A stretch of DNA of 5,513 bases from Rhodospirillales bacterium (lineage in GTDB: Bacteria > Pseudomonadota > Alphaproteobacteria > Rhodospirillales > JAPHTL01): NCBI GenBank assembly GCA_026193355.1, contig JAPHTL010000327.1, forward strand, positions 1 through 5,513. Direction: 5' to 3'. Shown piece by piece: positions 1 to 5,513 of this stretch. The position numbers and the translations under genes were made by a program. The first letter of the stretch is position 1, and every line of letters begins with the position of its first letter. The notes under the pieces are model-generated. The model searched no databases and had not been told where the DNA came from. It saw only the letters and a program-made list of their open reading frames with translations.

Positions 1-2404
1 AGCCTTCGTTCGGCCGCGTCCATCCCAGCATGATGCGCCCGTCTTCCACGTTGTATTTCACCGCGTTGGACATCAGGTTCAGCATCACCTGCTTCAACCG
101 GGTGTAATCGGCAGAAAGAATGGCCACGCCGTGTGTGTGATCTGTCACCTCAATTGCGATACCGCGCCGTTCAGCGGCGGTGTTGATCATCGAAATGCAC
201 TCTTCGGTCACCGTTTCCGGCGACACGTTCTCGATGGAAAGGTCCATCCGTCCCGCCTCGATCTTGGCGAGGTCAAGGACTTCGTTGATCAGCTCCAGAA
301 GATGCTTGCCGCCTTTCAGTATGTGATCAACCGCCTGGGACTGTGAGTCTGTCAGTGGCTCATTGGTGTTGTACGCCATCAATTGGGCGAACCCGAGGAT
401 GGCGTTGAGCGGTGTGCGCAACTCATGGCTCATGGACGACAGAAACTCGGATTTCGCCTTGTTGGCGCTATCCGCTGTCTCCTGTGCTTGCTTGAGCTCG
501 GTGATGTCCACGTGGCCTTCGACCCGTCCCCCGTCGGGAAGGGGACGTGTGGATATCCGAACCCAGCGGTCGCCGATCAGCGGCTGAACGAAATTGGCGG
601 CGCCCTCTTCTTGATTCAGCCGTGCGGCGACCCAGTCGTTGACATGGCCTTCGGCATCGGGATATTCGCCGCGCTCGGCGCCCTTGCTCACGAATTCCGC
701 GTAGGTTCCACCACGGATGATGGTGTCGCGCGAATTTGGGTAAAGACCCTGGAAGCGGCTGTTGAAAAGTGCAAACCGCCCTTCGCCGTCCACGACGACG
801 AAGCCGTCTGAAATATTTTCGATCGCCATGGCCAGCAATTCCTCGCTCTTTTGCAAGGCTTGCTGCGCGTTGCGGGCTTCGGTGACGTCTGTGTAGACCG
901 AAGCATGGCCGCCGCTGGGCATCGGATATCTATGCAGCGATACGATTTTGCCTCCGGGCATACGGATTTCTTCATGCGAAGAGGGACCTGCCCTGGTTAT
1001 CCGGTTGATCTCGCGCGCGGTGATCGCGACCGTGTTTCCTGGCCCGAAAACACCTTCTTCGGCAAGGGCCCGGATCAGGTCGTCCATCACCATGCCTTTG
1101 CGCACAATATCCGTATGCCGCCAGAATTCGAGGCACCGGGCGTTCCATGCAACCAGCTTCTGTTCTCTGTCCCAGACGGCGAAACCCTGATCGATGGATT
1201 CCAGCGTTGTTTGAAGCAATGTCGATTGGGCTTCCAACTCGCTCTGGCTTTCGCGAAGCTCAGCTTCCGCCCGGTGGCGGATCGTGCCGGATCGCGCCGC
1301 CGAAAAGCTGATGGCGGCGATCAACAAAATGATGGCCAGCGCGGCGGCGGCGGCGGCTGATTTGGCCGCTGGCGAAAGAGATCCCAGAAGGCTGATATCC
1401 GTTATCGAAATGAAATGCCAACGGATGGCGAAGTGGTCCGGATTGCCCCCATCATCATCAGCATGGACGTGAGCCTCGCCGAGGGTCGACATGTTTGCGA
1501 TCTCGATGGGAAAAAGCGTGCGGTGTATGTATGTTCGCCCATCAAGTTCATTGGCTCCCCTAAGCTCCGCCTGAATTGTTTCCCATATTTTTGGGTGGCG
1601 TCTCGCGAAGCTTCGTTTTTCGTCCAGCATGAACCCCCATTCGTCCTGCTGGTCAGGGGCCAAGAGCCAAAACCCGTGGCCATTCAGGATCATGGTTTCG
1701 CCCCTGGCTTGCAGCAGTTCTTCGCGGACTTCCCGAAGCATCGGCCCGGCGTTGAAGTTCAGGACGATCAGACCTTTTTTTCGCCCGAATTTGTCAGCCA
1801 GCGGTGTGGCGAAGCGGATCGTTGGCTTGATGGGCGTTTCGATCTTTCCACGTTCAACATTCAGGTCGAGGGGGGAGACGTAGATTTCACCGCCCACCAG
1901 TTTCATTGTGTTCTTGACATAGGGGCGACCCGACTTGTCTTGCAGGAGGTCATCATCAACGAGCTTCGGCCCTCCGGGGGAGGCCTGCACACGGACGATT
2001 TCCCGCCCTGTGGCGTCAAGAAAGCGGACCTGGTCATACGTGGGGTTGCTGGAGGCGAAGGCGAGCAAAGCCTCCTTTAGGTCAAGCAAGGCCCAGCTGT
2101 CGGATTGCTCGACCATTCGGCGGACCGAAAGGCTGCCGGCGACGGTCCGCACGTCGGAGACGGCGGTGATTATGCTGCGGGAGACGGTTTTCCCGGCAAG
2201 CGCCAGGGCCGCATCCTCGCGGGCGATGATCGCATCATGTTCGCCCTGGGTGTACGCAAAACCGATCGCCCCGCCGACGAGTGATATGACGGCCATTGCC
2301 GTAGCAAAGAACCGCAAGAACAGAAACTGCTCCCGCCGCTTTTCCATTTTGCGGGCTGCGCGCGTCAAGCGGCGATTTTCTCTGTGATCAGGGTTGTCCA
2401 TCAT
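1..2404 (-). CDS. Membrane sensor histidine kinase (dCache sensor, two PAS domains, HisKA, start of HATPase), C-terminus cut by window edge
   Basis: This is an inner-membrane sensor kinase that should autophosphorylate on His and pass the phosphate to a response regulator not seen here. I read about 801 uninterrupted codons. In order: a basic cytoplasmic N-terminus; TM1 at about residues 27-51; a periplasmic domain at about 52-345 resembling dCache_1 (YDQVRFLDATGREIVRV and SPLDLNVERGKIE are typical strings); an Ala-rich TM2 at about 346-369; a PAS_7-like domain starting at LESIDQGFAVWD (about 396-510); a second PAS at about 518-640; the H-box MSHELRTPLN with the phospho-acceptor at His660; and the N-box NLMSNAVKYN with Asn780. 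The D and G boxes lie beyond the edge, so a C-terminal receiver domain cannot be excluded. The start is ATGATG at 2404, whose first codon overlaps the stop of the upstream binding-protein gene (ATGA). No good Shine-Dalgarno is visible, which suggests translational coupling. The ligand and partner regulator are unknown. Confidence 0.93.
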   Translation of the reverse strand, partial: MMDNPDHRENRRLTRAARKMEKRREQFLFLRFFATAMAVISLVGGAIGFAYTQGEHDAIIAREDAALALAGKTVSRSIITAVSDVRTVAGSLSVRRMVEQSDSWALLDLKEALLAFASSNPTYDQVRFLDATGREIVRVQASPGGPKLVDDDLLQDKSGRPYVKNTMKLVGGEIYVSPLDLNVERGKIETPIKPTIRFATPLADKFGRKKGLIVLNFNAGPMLREVREELLQARGETMILNGHGFWLLAPDQQDEWGFMLDEKRSFARRHPKIWETIQAELRGANELDGRTYIHRTLFPIEIANMSTLGEAHVHADDDGGNPDHFAIRWHFISITDISLLGSLSPAAKSAAAAAALAIILLIAAISFSAARSGTIRHRAEAELRESQSELEAQSTLLQTTLESIDQGFAVWDREQKLVAWNARCLEFWRHTDIVRKGMVMDDLIRALAEEGVFGPGNTVAITAREINRITRAGPSSHEEIRMPGGKIVSLHRYPMPSGGHASVYTDVTEARNAQQALQKSEELLAMAIENISDGFVVVDGEGRFALFNSRFQGLYPNSRDTIIRGGTYAEFVSKGAERGEYPDAEGHVNDWVAARLNQEEGAANFVQPLIGDRWVRISTRPLPDGGRVEGHVDITELKQAQETADSANKAKSEFLSSMSHELRTPLNAILGFAQLMAYNTNEPLTDSQSQAVDHILKGGKHLLELINEVLDLAKIEAGRMDLSIENVSPETVTEECISMINTAAERRGIAIEVTDHTHGVAILSADYTRLKQVMLNLMSNAVKYNVEDGRIMLGWTRPNEG

Positions 2405-3945
2405 TCAACGCACACATCATGAAGGTTGATCAGTCCGTCCGGACGCGGCAACCAGTTTTTCACGCGCCGTGATACGCCGTAAACATCTTCCTCCACCCAA
2501 AGGAAAACCCATGGTGCATCCGCGTTGATGATCGCCTGAATTCTGCGGTAGATTTCCGCCCTTTCTGCCGGAGCGGCGGTTCGGCGGGCATCGGCAAGCA
2601 GTCGGTCCACCTCGGCGCTTGAATAGCCGTTGAAGTTTCCCCGCCCACCGGTCCGCAGGGTGGGGTCCAGTATTCCCGCCGGATCCAAAGACGCATTTCC
2701 CCAGGACGTCAGCCACATGTCGCCCCTTGTTTCCGGGGTGCTCCAGCGGCGTCGGATATCCCCGGGTGGCGCCGCTTCGATTGTGACGCGGATGCCGGCC
2801 TCGGTCAAAAAGCCCTTGATCGCCCGGGCGGGGAAGATATCGCTGTGCGCCACACCCATGCGAACGTCTATTCCCTCCGGGTATCCCGCCTCGGCCAGCA
2901 GCGCCCTGGCCCGTTGCGGTGAATATTCAAAGGCGGGCAAGCGCGAGTTGAAGCCGATGGCGGTCGGGCTCAGGGGGCCGTTAATGACGGTGGCATGGTT
3001 TCCCAGAACCCCTTCAATGATCCAGGCCCGGTCAATGGCGTGATTCACCGCCGCGCGAACGCGGTGGTCATTGAACGGGGGACGGTCAACGTTGAGGGTG
3101 ATAAAGGTGCTCCGCGTTCCTTCCGATACGAGGGCATCCACGTTTTTCGAAAAGATCAGGGATTCCACGGCCCATGATGGAACCTTGTCGATTAGATCAA
3201 TCTTGCCGTCCTGCAGCGCCTTGATTCGCGCCTCGGCGCTGGGAATGACCTTGAAGGTTGCACGCTCCAGGCAGGCCGGGCCCACGGGCGGTATCTGCTG
3301 CGCACCGCCGTGGTATCCGTCGAAACGCTCAAGCGTGACAGTGCCGTCCTTTCGCCACTCGCTCAACCTGAACGGCCCGGCGCCGTTGGCGCGACGTTCC
3401 AGCCCCTCCGGCCCTGCCGCCATGGTGAACGCCTTGCTGATGATCATCTGCATGGGCAGGACGGAAGGCAGATAGGGCCACGGTTCAACAAGGTCGAAAC
3501 GGACGATGTCGGGGGCGGGCGAGGTAATGCTTTTGAAGCGTGGCAGCAGGTCAGCGCGCGGGCTGGTTCGACCGTTCATCGCTCCCTTGACCGTCAGGCG
3601 CTCGAAGGTGAAGATCACGTCCTCGACGGTCATCACCGTACCATCGTGGAAACGGACATCGCGCTTCAGCGTCATTTCGAAGCTGAGCGGCCCTGTCTGC
3701 ACCCAGTCCTCCACCAGTTCATTGGCCAGCCGCATCCGCCCGTCGCGGGTCAGAAGGCCGTCATGGATGTTGCGCAGTATGCTGCCTGTAACCCGGTGCC
3801 GGAAATTTGCCGGGTCCATGGTCGCTGCCCCCTCGGCAAGGCCGATTCTGATTTCGTTCCCGACCGCCGCCGCCGTCGATCCCGCATAAAGCAGTGTGGC
3901 GGCGAGGGCGGCGCAAAGGCCATTCTGAAAAGGGCGGCGGGCCAT
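2401..3945 (-). CDS. ABC-type solute-binding protein, family 5 (peptide/nickel/opine-type)
   Basis: This is a 514-residue periplasmic solute-binding protein of the SBP_bac_5 (DppA/OppA/NikA-like) family. The N-terminus is a clear Sec signal: basic MARRPFQNG, a hydrophobic stretch, then cleavage near AAA-VGNE at about residue 27. No lipobox Cys is seen, so it should be soluble in the periplasm. The mature protein starts with EIRIGLAEGAATMDPAN and continues with NIHDGLLTRDGRMRLANELVEDW and VRFHDGTVMTVEDVIFTFERL, the classic family-5 pattern. Later segments such as DHRVRAAVNHAIDRAWIIEGVL and the C-terminal PWVFLWVEEDVYGVSRRVKNW also fit, and the length is normal. The ligand cannot be told from sequence: dipeptides, opines, metals and other small molecules are all bound by this family. 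No permease or ATPase gene follows. The stop overlaps the start of a sensor kinase gene, which suggests a role in ligand sensing. The Shine-Dalgarno before the ATG at 3945 is weak. Confidence 0.93.
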   Translation of the reverse strand: MARRPFQNGLCAALAATLLYAGSTAAAVGNEIRIGLAEGAATMDPANFRHRVTGSILRNIHDGLLTRDGRMRLANELVEDWVQTGPLSFEMTLKRDVRFHDGTVMTVEDVIFTFERLTVKGAMNGRTSPRADLLPRFKSITSPAPDIVRFDLVEPWPYLPSVLPMQMIISKAFTMAAGPEGLERRANGAGPFRLSEWRKDGTVTLERFDGYHGGAQQIPPVGPACLERATFKVIPSAEARIKALQDGKIDLIDKVPSWAVESLIFSKNVDALVSEGTRSTFITLNVDRPPFNDHRVRAAVNHAIDRAWIIEGVLGNHATVINGPLSPTAIGFNSRLPAFEYSPQRARALLAEAGYPEGIDVRMGVAHSDIFPARAIKGFLTEAGIRVTIEAAPPGDIRRRWSTPETRGDMWLTSWGNASLDPAGILDPTLRTGGRGNFNGYSSAEVDRLLADARRTAAPAERAEIYRRIQAIINADAPWVFLWVEEDVYGVSRRVKNWLPRPDGLINLHDVCVE

Positions 3946-4008
3946 GGTGGTTTTTCTGGGGCTTGGTTGAAACAGGAAACCTGCAACAGTTCTACCCTAT
4001 TTTCGATC

Positions 4009-4017
4009 GGGGGGGGG
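4009..4017. repeat. Nine-G homopolymer in the divergent spacer
   Basis: This is a run of nine consecutive G on the plus strand (C on the minus strand). On the minus strand it falls between the -35-like TTGAAT and the region where a -10 for the binding-protein/kinase operon would lie. Such runs are prone to slippage and also to sequencing error. Confidence 0.75.
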
Positions 4018-4044
4018 ATTCAAACCCTGATGGAGCGGGGTTGG

Positions 4045-4057
4045 TCGAATGTTTCGA
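4045..4057. promoter_or_regulatory. 13-bp dyad, possible regulator binding site
   Basis: TCGAA-TGT-TTCGA is a perfect inverted repeat with a 3-bp centre, lying upstream of both divergent operons and about 40 bp before the predicted -35 of the plus-strand operon. It is flanked by a second inverted pair, GTTGGT (4040-4045) and ACCAAC (4075-4080). The size fits a dimeric repressor or activator site, but I recognise no specific family. Confidence 0.25.
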
Positions 4058-4095
4058 TGCCGCCAGTCACTGTAACCAACGATGAAAATAGATAC

Positions 4096-4123
4096 TTGAC
4101 CGGGAGAAAAAGCTGAATAAATA
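4096..4123 (+). promoter_or_regulatory. Candidate sigma-70-type promoter for the SET-decarboxylase operon
   Basis: TTGACC (4096-4101, five of six matches to TTGACA) is followed after 16 bp by TAAATA (4118-4123) inside the only AT-rich patch of the spacer. Transcription would begin near 4130 and give a leader of about 240 nt. The -10 match is poor, so the exact position is uncertain. Confidence 0.35.
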
Positions 4124-4150
4124 TCGCGACTGCGGATACAGGCCGATAAC

Positions 4151-4168
4151 CCTGCTGTTCATGGCAGG
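4151..4168 (+). other. Small hairpin near the predicted 5' end of the leader
   Basis: CCTGCT (4151-4156) can pair with GGCAGG (4163-4168), five Watson-Crick pairs and one G-U, around loop GTTCAT. Immediately downstream is the odd palindrome GACCC-A-GGGTC (4176-4186). Either may be a leader element or a protein site. No function is evident. Confidence 0.3.
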
Positions 4169-4239
4169 TAGGCGAGACCCAGGGTCCGTATTGTGTCAGG
4201 CACCTTGGGCAGGAAAGCGGTGGACGTATCCGTTAACTA

Positions 4240-4361
4240 TCCTGAAAAACCGAACTGGTTCACGTGGCGGCCCTGCCGGCACGGGGGTGCCTTCTTGTGT
4301 TTTTGTCCTTGGCCAACGTAGCGACAGGGCGGATGTTCCCGCCACGTCCTGCGTTTCAGGA
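4240..4361 (+). promoter_or_regulatory. Candidate structured 5' leader: three-way-junction RNA enclosing the SET gene Shine-Dalgarno
   Basis: Hand folding gives a compact three-way junction. The closing stem P1 is TCCTGAAA (4240-4247) with TTTCAGGA (4354-4361), 8 perfect pairs, and its 3' strand contains the AGGA of the ribosome binding site. P2 is AACC (4248-4251) with GGTT (4257-4260) around loop GAACT. P3 is ACGTGGCGG (4262-4270) with CCGCCACGT (4339-4347), 9 perfect pairs, followed at once by CCCTG (4271-4275) with CAGGG (4325-4329). This leaves a 9-nt bulge at 4330-4338. An apical hairpin GGCAC/GTGCC (4278-4291) tops the arm. The design would hide the SET Shine-Dalgarno, as in translational riboswitches. 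The speF motif described upstream of alphaproteobacterial ornithine decarboxylase genes is the obvious family to test. I do not remember its consensus well enough to claim a match. Confidence 0.6.
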
Positions 4362-4368
4362 GATTTAA
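4333..4368 (+). CDS. Possible 11-codon upstream ORF in the leader (MFPPRPAFQEI)
   Basis: An ATG at 4333 opens a short frame ending with TAA at 4366-4368, 4 nt before the SET start codon and in a different frame. Its start lies in the bulge of the long leader arm. Translating it would melt the 3' strands of P3 and P1 and deliver ribosomes to the SET start. The peptide contains PPRP, a proline-rich context of the kind that can slow ribosomes. Support is weak: the only Shine-Dalgarno-like sequence is AGGG (4326-4329), just 3 nt from the ATG, and such short frames arise easily by chance. Confidence 0.2.
   Translation: MFPPRPAFQEI
4347..4362 (+). promoter_or_regulatory. Shine-Dalgarno of the SET gene within a competing local hairpin
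   Basis: AGGAG at 4358-4362 is the best ribosome binding site for the ATG at 4373. CAGGA (4357-4361) can pair either with the adjacent TCCTG (4347-4351, loop CGTTT) or with the distant TCCTGAAA at 4240-4247. The TCCTG repeat on both sides of the long arm makes the two pairings mutually exclusive. Both would limit ribosome access. A weaker AAGG (4367-4370) remains unpaired in either model. Confidence 0.5.
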
Positions 4369-4372
4369 GGTC

Positions 4373-4903
4373 ATGAGGCTTGTCCCACGTTCACGCCGTT
4401 CCGTCCTACCGCAACAGGAAGACCAGGCAGACAGCCTGCTCTATCCTGCTGATTTCCCCTATGCCGAGCTTATGCCGCGGCACAGCCAGTTCGAGGTTTT
4501 CTCGGAAGGCGCCATTGGCCGGGGTGTTCGGGCGAGGGTGGATTTTGAACGCGGGACGGTGATGGCCCAGTTCGCCGGTCACATGACCAGCGTGATCATG
4601 CAGCATACCTTGCAGGTCACGCCGACCAGCCATGTCCACGATCCGTACTTCATTGGTCTTCTGACCCATTCGTGCGGCCCGAACACCTTTCTCGACATGG
4701 CGCGACTGGAGGTTCTGGCCCTCGAAGACATCTCCGCCGGGACCATCCTGACCGTCGATTATGCAACGACCGAAGATGTCCTGTTCCGTCAGTTTCCCTG
4801 TCATTGCGGTTCATCCAACTGCCGCAGGTGGGTCACCGGCCGGCGTGAACGGGTTAATGCCGAAGGCCGCGACTACCTTGCGCGGCTGCAACAAAAGACA
4901 TGA
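4373..4903 (+). CDS. Small SET-domain protein-lysine N-methyltransferase with post-SET zinc motif
   Basis: This 176-residue protein is almost only a SET domain, the fold that transfers methyl groups from S-adenosylmethionine to protein lysines. Visible motifs are GRGVRA (residues 49-54, SAM-binding GxG region), THSCGPN (98-104, matching the NHSCxPN signature), TVDY (127-130, the catalytic-Tyr region) and a post-SET CHCGSSNC (143-150). Cys101, Cys143, Cys145 and Cys150 match the four zinc ligands known from DIM-5-type enzymes. The first Asn of NHS is replaced by Thr98. The target protein is unknown, and in bacteria it could be any cytosolic protein. The ATG at 4373 has AGGAG at 4358-4362 (spacing 10) and a closer AAGG at 4367-4370. 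The stop overlaps the start of the decarboxylase gene (ATGA), so the two are probably co-translated. A structured leader precedes the gene. Confidence 0.9.
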   Translation: MRLVPRSRRSVLPQQEDQADSLLYPADFPYAELMPRHSQFEVFSEGAIGRGVRARVDFERGTVMAQFAGHMTSVIMQHTLQVTPTSHVHDPYFIGLLTHSCGPNTFLDMARLEVLALEDISAGTILTVDYATTEDVLFRQFPCHCGSSNCRRWVTGRRERVNAEGRDYLARLQQKT

Positions 4904-5513
4904 ACGCGGACAATGCCGGGCCGACCTCCCGCTTCGTCTCGACGGCGGCGCTGATCGACGCCCTTCACCCGGATCGACCGGTTCACTGTTTTCGGCCCGC
5001 TGCACTGCATGATGCGGCGACAGCGTTCGTTGACGGCTTTCCCGGCGACACCCTATACGCGGTGAAGTGCAACGCGCATCCGCTGGTGTTGCGAGGCCTG
5101 TATGATGCGGGCATCCGGTGTTTTGATGTCGCCTCGGATCACGAAATCGCCCTGATACGGAAGCACTGTCCGGAGGCGGAGCAGTTCTATCATCACCCGG
5201 CCAAGACGCCGCCGTCGATCCGCGCCGCCTATGACGATGCCGGCGTGCGCCGGTTTGTGGTCGATTGTCACGAGGAACTGGCGAAAACGCTTGCCCATAC
5301 CGGTGCGGATGCCGCGATAACGGTGCGCATGGCCGTGCCGCAGGACAAATCGGTTTACGACCTGTCGACCAAGTTCGGCGCGAAGCCGGATCTGGCCCGC
5401 GCGCTTCTGGCCGCTGCGTCCGCGGCCGGGCGCACGGTGGGCGTCACCTTTCATGTCGGGTCGCAATGCCTGGACCCATTCGCCTACGAGCGCGCCATCC
5501 GCATTGCCGCCGA
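4900..5513 (+). CDS. PLP-dependent ornithine/lysine-type decarboxylase (fold III), C-terminus cut by window edge
   Basis: This is the N-terminal 204 residues of an alanine-racemase-fold (Orn/DAP/Arg decarboxylase 2 family) enzyme that removes CO2 from a basic amino acid, normally ornithine to putrescine in polyamine synthesis. Expected full length is about 370-420 residues. Visible active-site elements are YAVKCN with the PLP-binding Lys56, FDVAS with Asp76 and Glu82 (counterparts of ODC Asp88 and Glu94), Arg143, KFGA at 158-161, and FHVGSQ with His185 and Ser188 (counterparts of ODC His197 and Ser200). The HPAKTPPSIRAAY string is typical of the ODC branch rather than of diaminopimelate decarboxylase. 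The substrate-determining C-terminal half is missing, so ornithine, lysine or a relative cannot be decided. The start ATG at 4900 overlaps the stop of the SET gene by 4 nt and has no strong Shine-Dalgarno of its own, implying coupling. Confidence 0.92.
   Translation, partial: MNADNAGPTSRFVSTAALIDALHPDRPVHCFRPAALHDAATAFVDGFPGDTLYAVKCNAHPLVLRGLYDAGIRCFDVASDHEIALIRKHCPEAEQFYHHPAKTPPSIRAAYDDAGVRRFVVDCHEELAKTLAHTGADAAITVRMAVPQDKSVYDLSTKFGAKPDLARALLAAASAAGRTVGVTFHVGSQCLDPFAYERAIRIAA

Larger units (their letters stand above)
3946..4239. other. Intergenic region between divergent operons (no gene seen)
   Basis: This is the spacer shared by the two divergent transcription units, excluding the three-way-junction leader. 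I see no credible gene: the frames crossing it lack ribosome sites and recognisable products. It contains a run of nine G (4009-4017), the dyad TCGAA-TGT-TTCGA (4045-4057), the inverted pair GTTGGT (4040-4045) / ACCAAC (4075-4080), the odd palindrome CAGT-C-ACTG (4064-4072) and the probable rightward promoter. For the leftward operon a TTGAAT box (4023 to 4018) is the only -35-like candidate, with a poor TAGGGT 18 bp further on. Confidence 0.6.

Noticed and set aside
1341..1357. GCG/GGC triplet run, possible unstable repeat.
   Set aside because: It encodes the poly-Ala part of the kinase TM2. Changes would stay in frame and such runs are common in GC-rich membrane segments.
383..2080. Several long plus-strand frames (for example 383-811, 851-1360, 1415-2080).
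   Set aside because: They lie opposite the histidine kinase, whose minus-strand frame carries clear dCache, PAS, H-box and N-box motifs. They are GC-rich antisense shadows.
4009..4030. Minus-strand CAGGG-TTTGAAT-CCCCC resembles a tRNA T-arm.
   Set aside because: No anticodon or D arm lies upstream and no acceptor strand or CCA follows, so a cloverleaf cannot be drawn.
3310..4116. 268-codon plus-strand frame.
   Set aside because: It is antisense to the binding-protein gene and its translation shows no family pattern.
4278..4304. GGCAC/GTGCC hairpin followed by a T-rich stretch, resembling an intrinsic terminator or attenuator.
   Set aside because: The stem is only 5 bp and the T stretch is broken by C and G. 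It fits better as the tip of the long leader arm.
4161..4376. 71-codon plus-strand frame overlapping the SET start.
   Set aside because: It has no ribosome binding site and no recognisable motif, and it runs through the structured leader.
5053..5466. 137-codon minus-strand frame.
   Set aside because: It is antisense to the decarboxylase, which has intact active-site motifs in the plus frame.
1..5513. CRISPR array, insertion sequence, attachment site or rRNA/tRNA genes.
   Set aside because: No spaced direct repeats, transposase motifs, terminal inverted repeats or RNA gene signatures were found on either strand.

Overview
The window looks like chromosomal DNA of an alphaproteobacterium, most likely a Rhodospirillales-type lineage. 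This is inferred from the GC-rich coding sequence, the histidine kinase architecture (dCache sensor plus tandem PAS) and the bacterial eukaryote-like (fold III) basic amino acid decarboxylase. No taxonomic marker gene is present, so the assignment is tentative.

Layout: two gene pairs point away from each other across a 427-bp intergenic region. On the minus strand (3945 down to 1) lie a periplasmic family-5 solute-binding protein and, overlapping it by 4 nt (ATGA), a large membrane sensor histidine kinase. The kinase runs out of the left edge inside its ATPase domain. No permease or ATPase gene lies between them, so the binding protein may feed a signal to the kinase rather than a transporter. 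On the plus strand (4373 to the right edge) lie a compact SET-domain protein lysine methyltransferase with a post-SET zinc motif and, again overlapping by 4 nt (ATGA), a PLP-dependent ornithine/lysine-type decarboxylase cut by the right edge.

The most interesting stretch is the long leader in front of the SET gene (about 4130-4372). It can fold into a three-way junction (4240-4361). The closing 8-bp stem pairs TCCTGAAA with TTTCAGGA, which contains the AGGA of the Shine-Dalgarno sequence. Inside are a small hairpin and a long arm built on a perfect 9-bp stem. A second copy of TCCTG, just 5' of the Shine-Dalgarno, can form a competing local hairpin. An 11-codon upstream ORF (MFPPRPAFQEI) starts in a bulge of the long arm and stops 4 nt before the SET start codon. 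This is the layout expected of a cis-acting translational switch for a methyltransferase-decarboxylase operon. A conserved alphaproteobacterial leader, the speF motif, is known upstream of ornithine decarboxylase genes, and this element may be a member, but I cannot run the covariance search.

The divergent spacer also holds a 9-G homopolymer and several short dyads that may be regulator sites.
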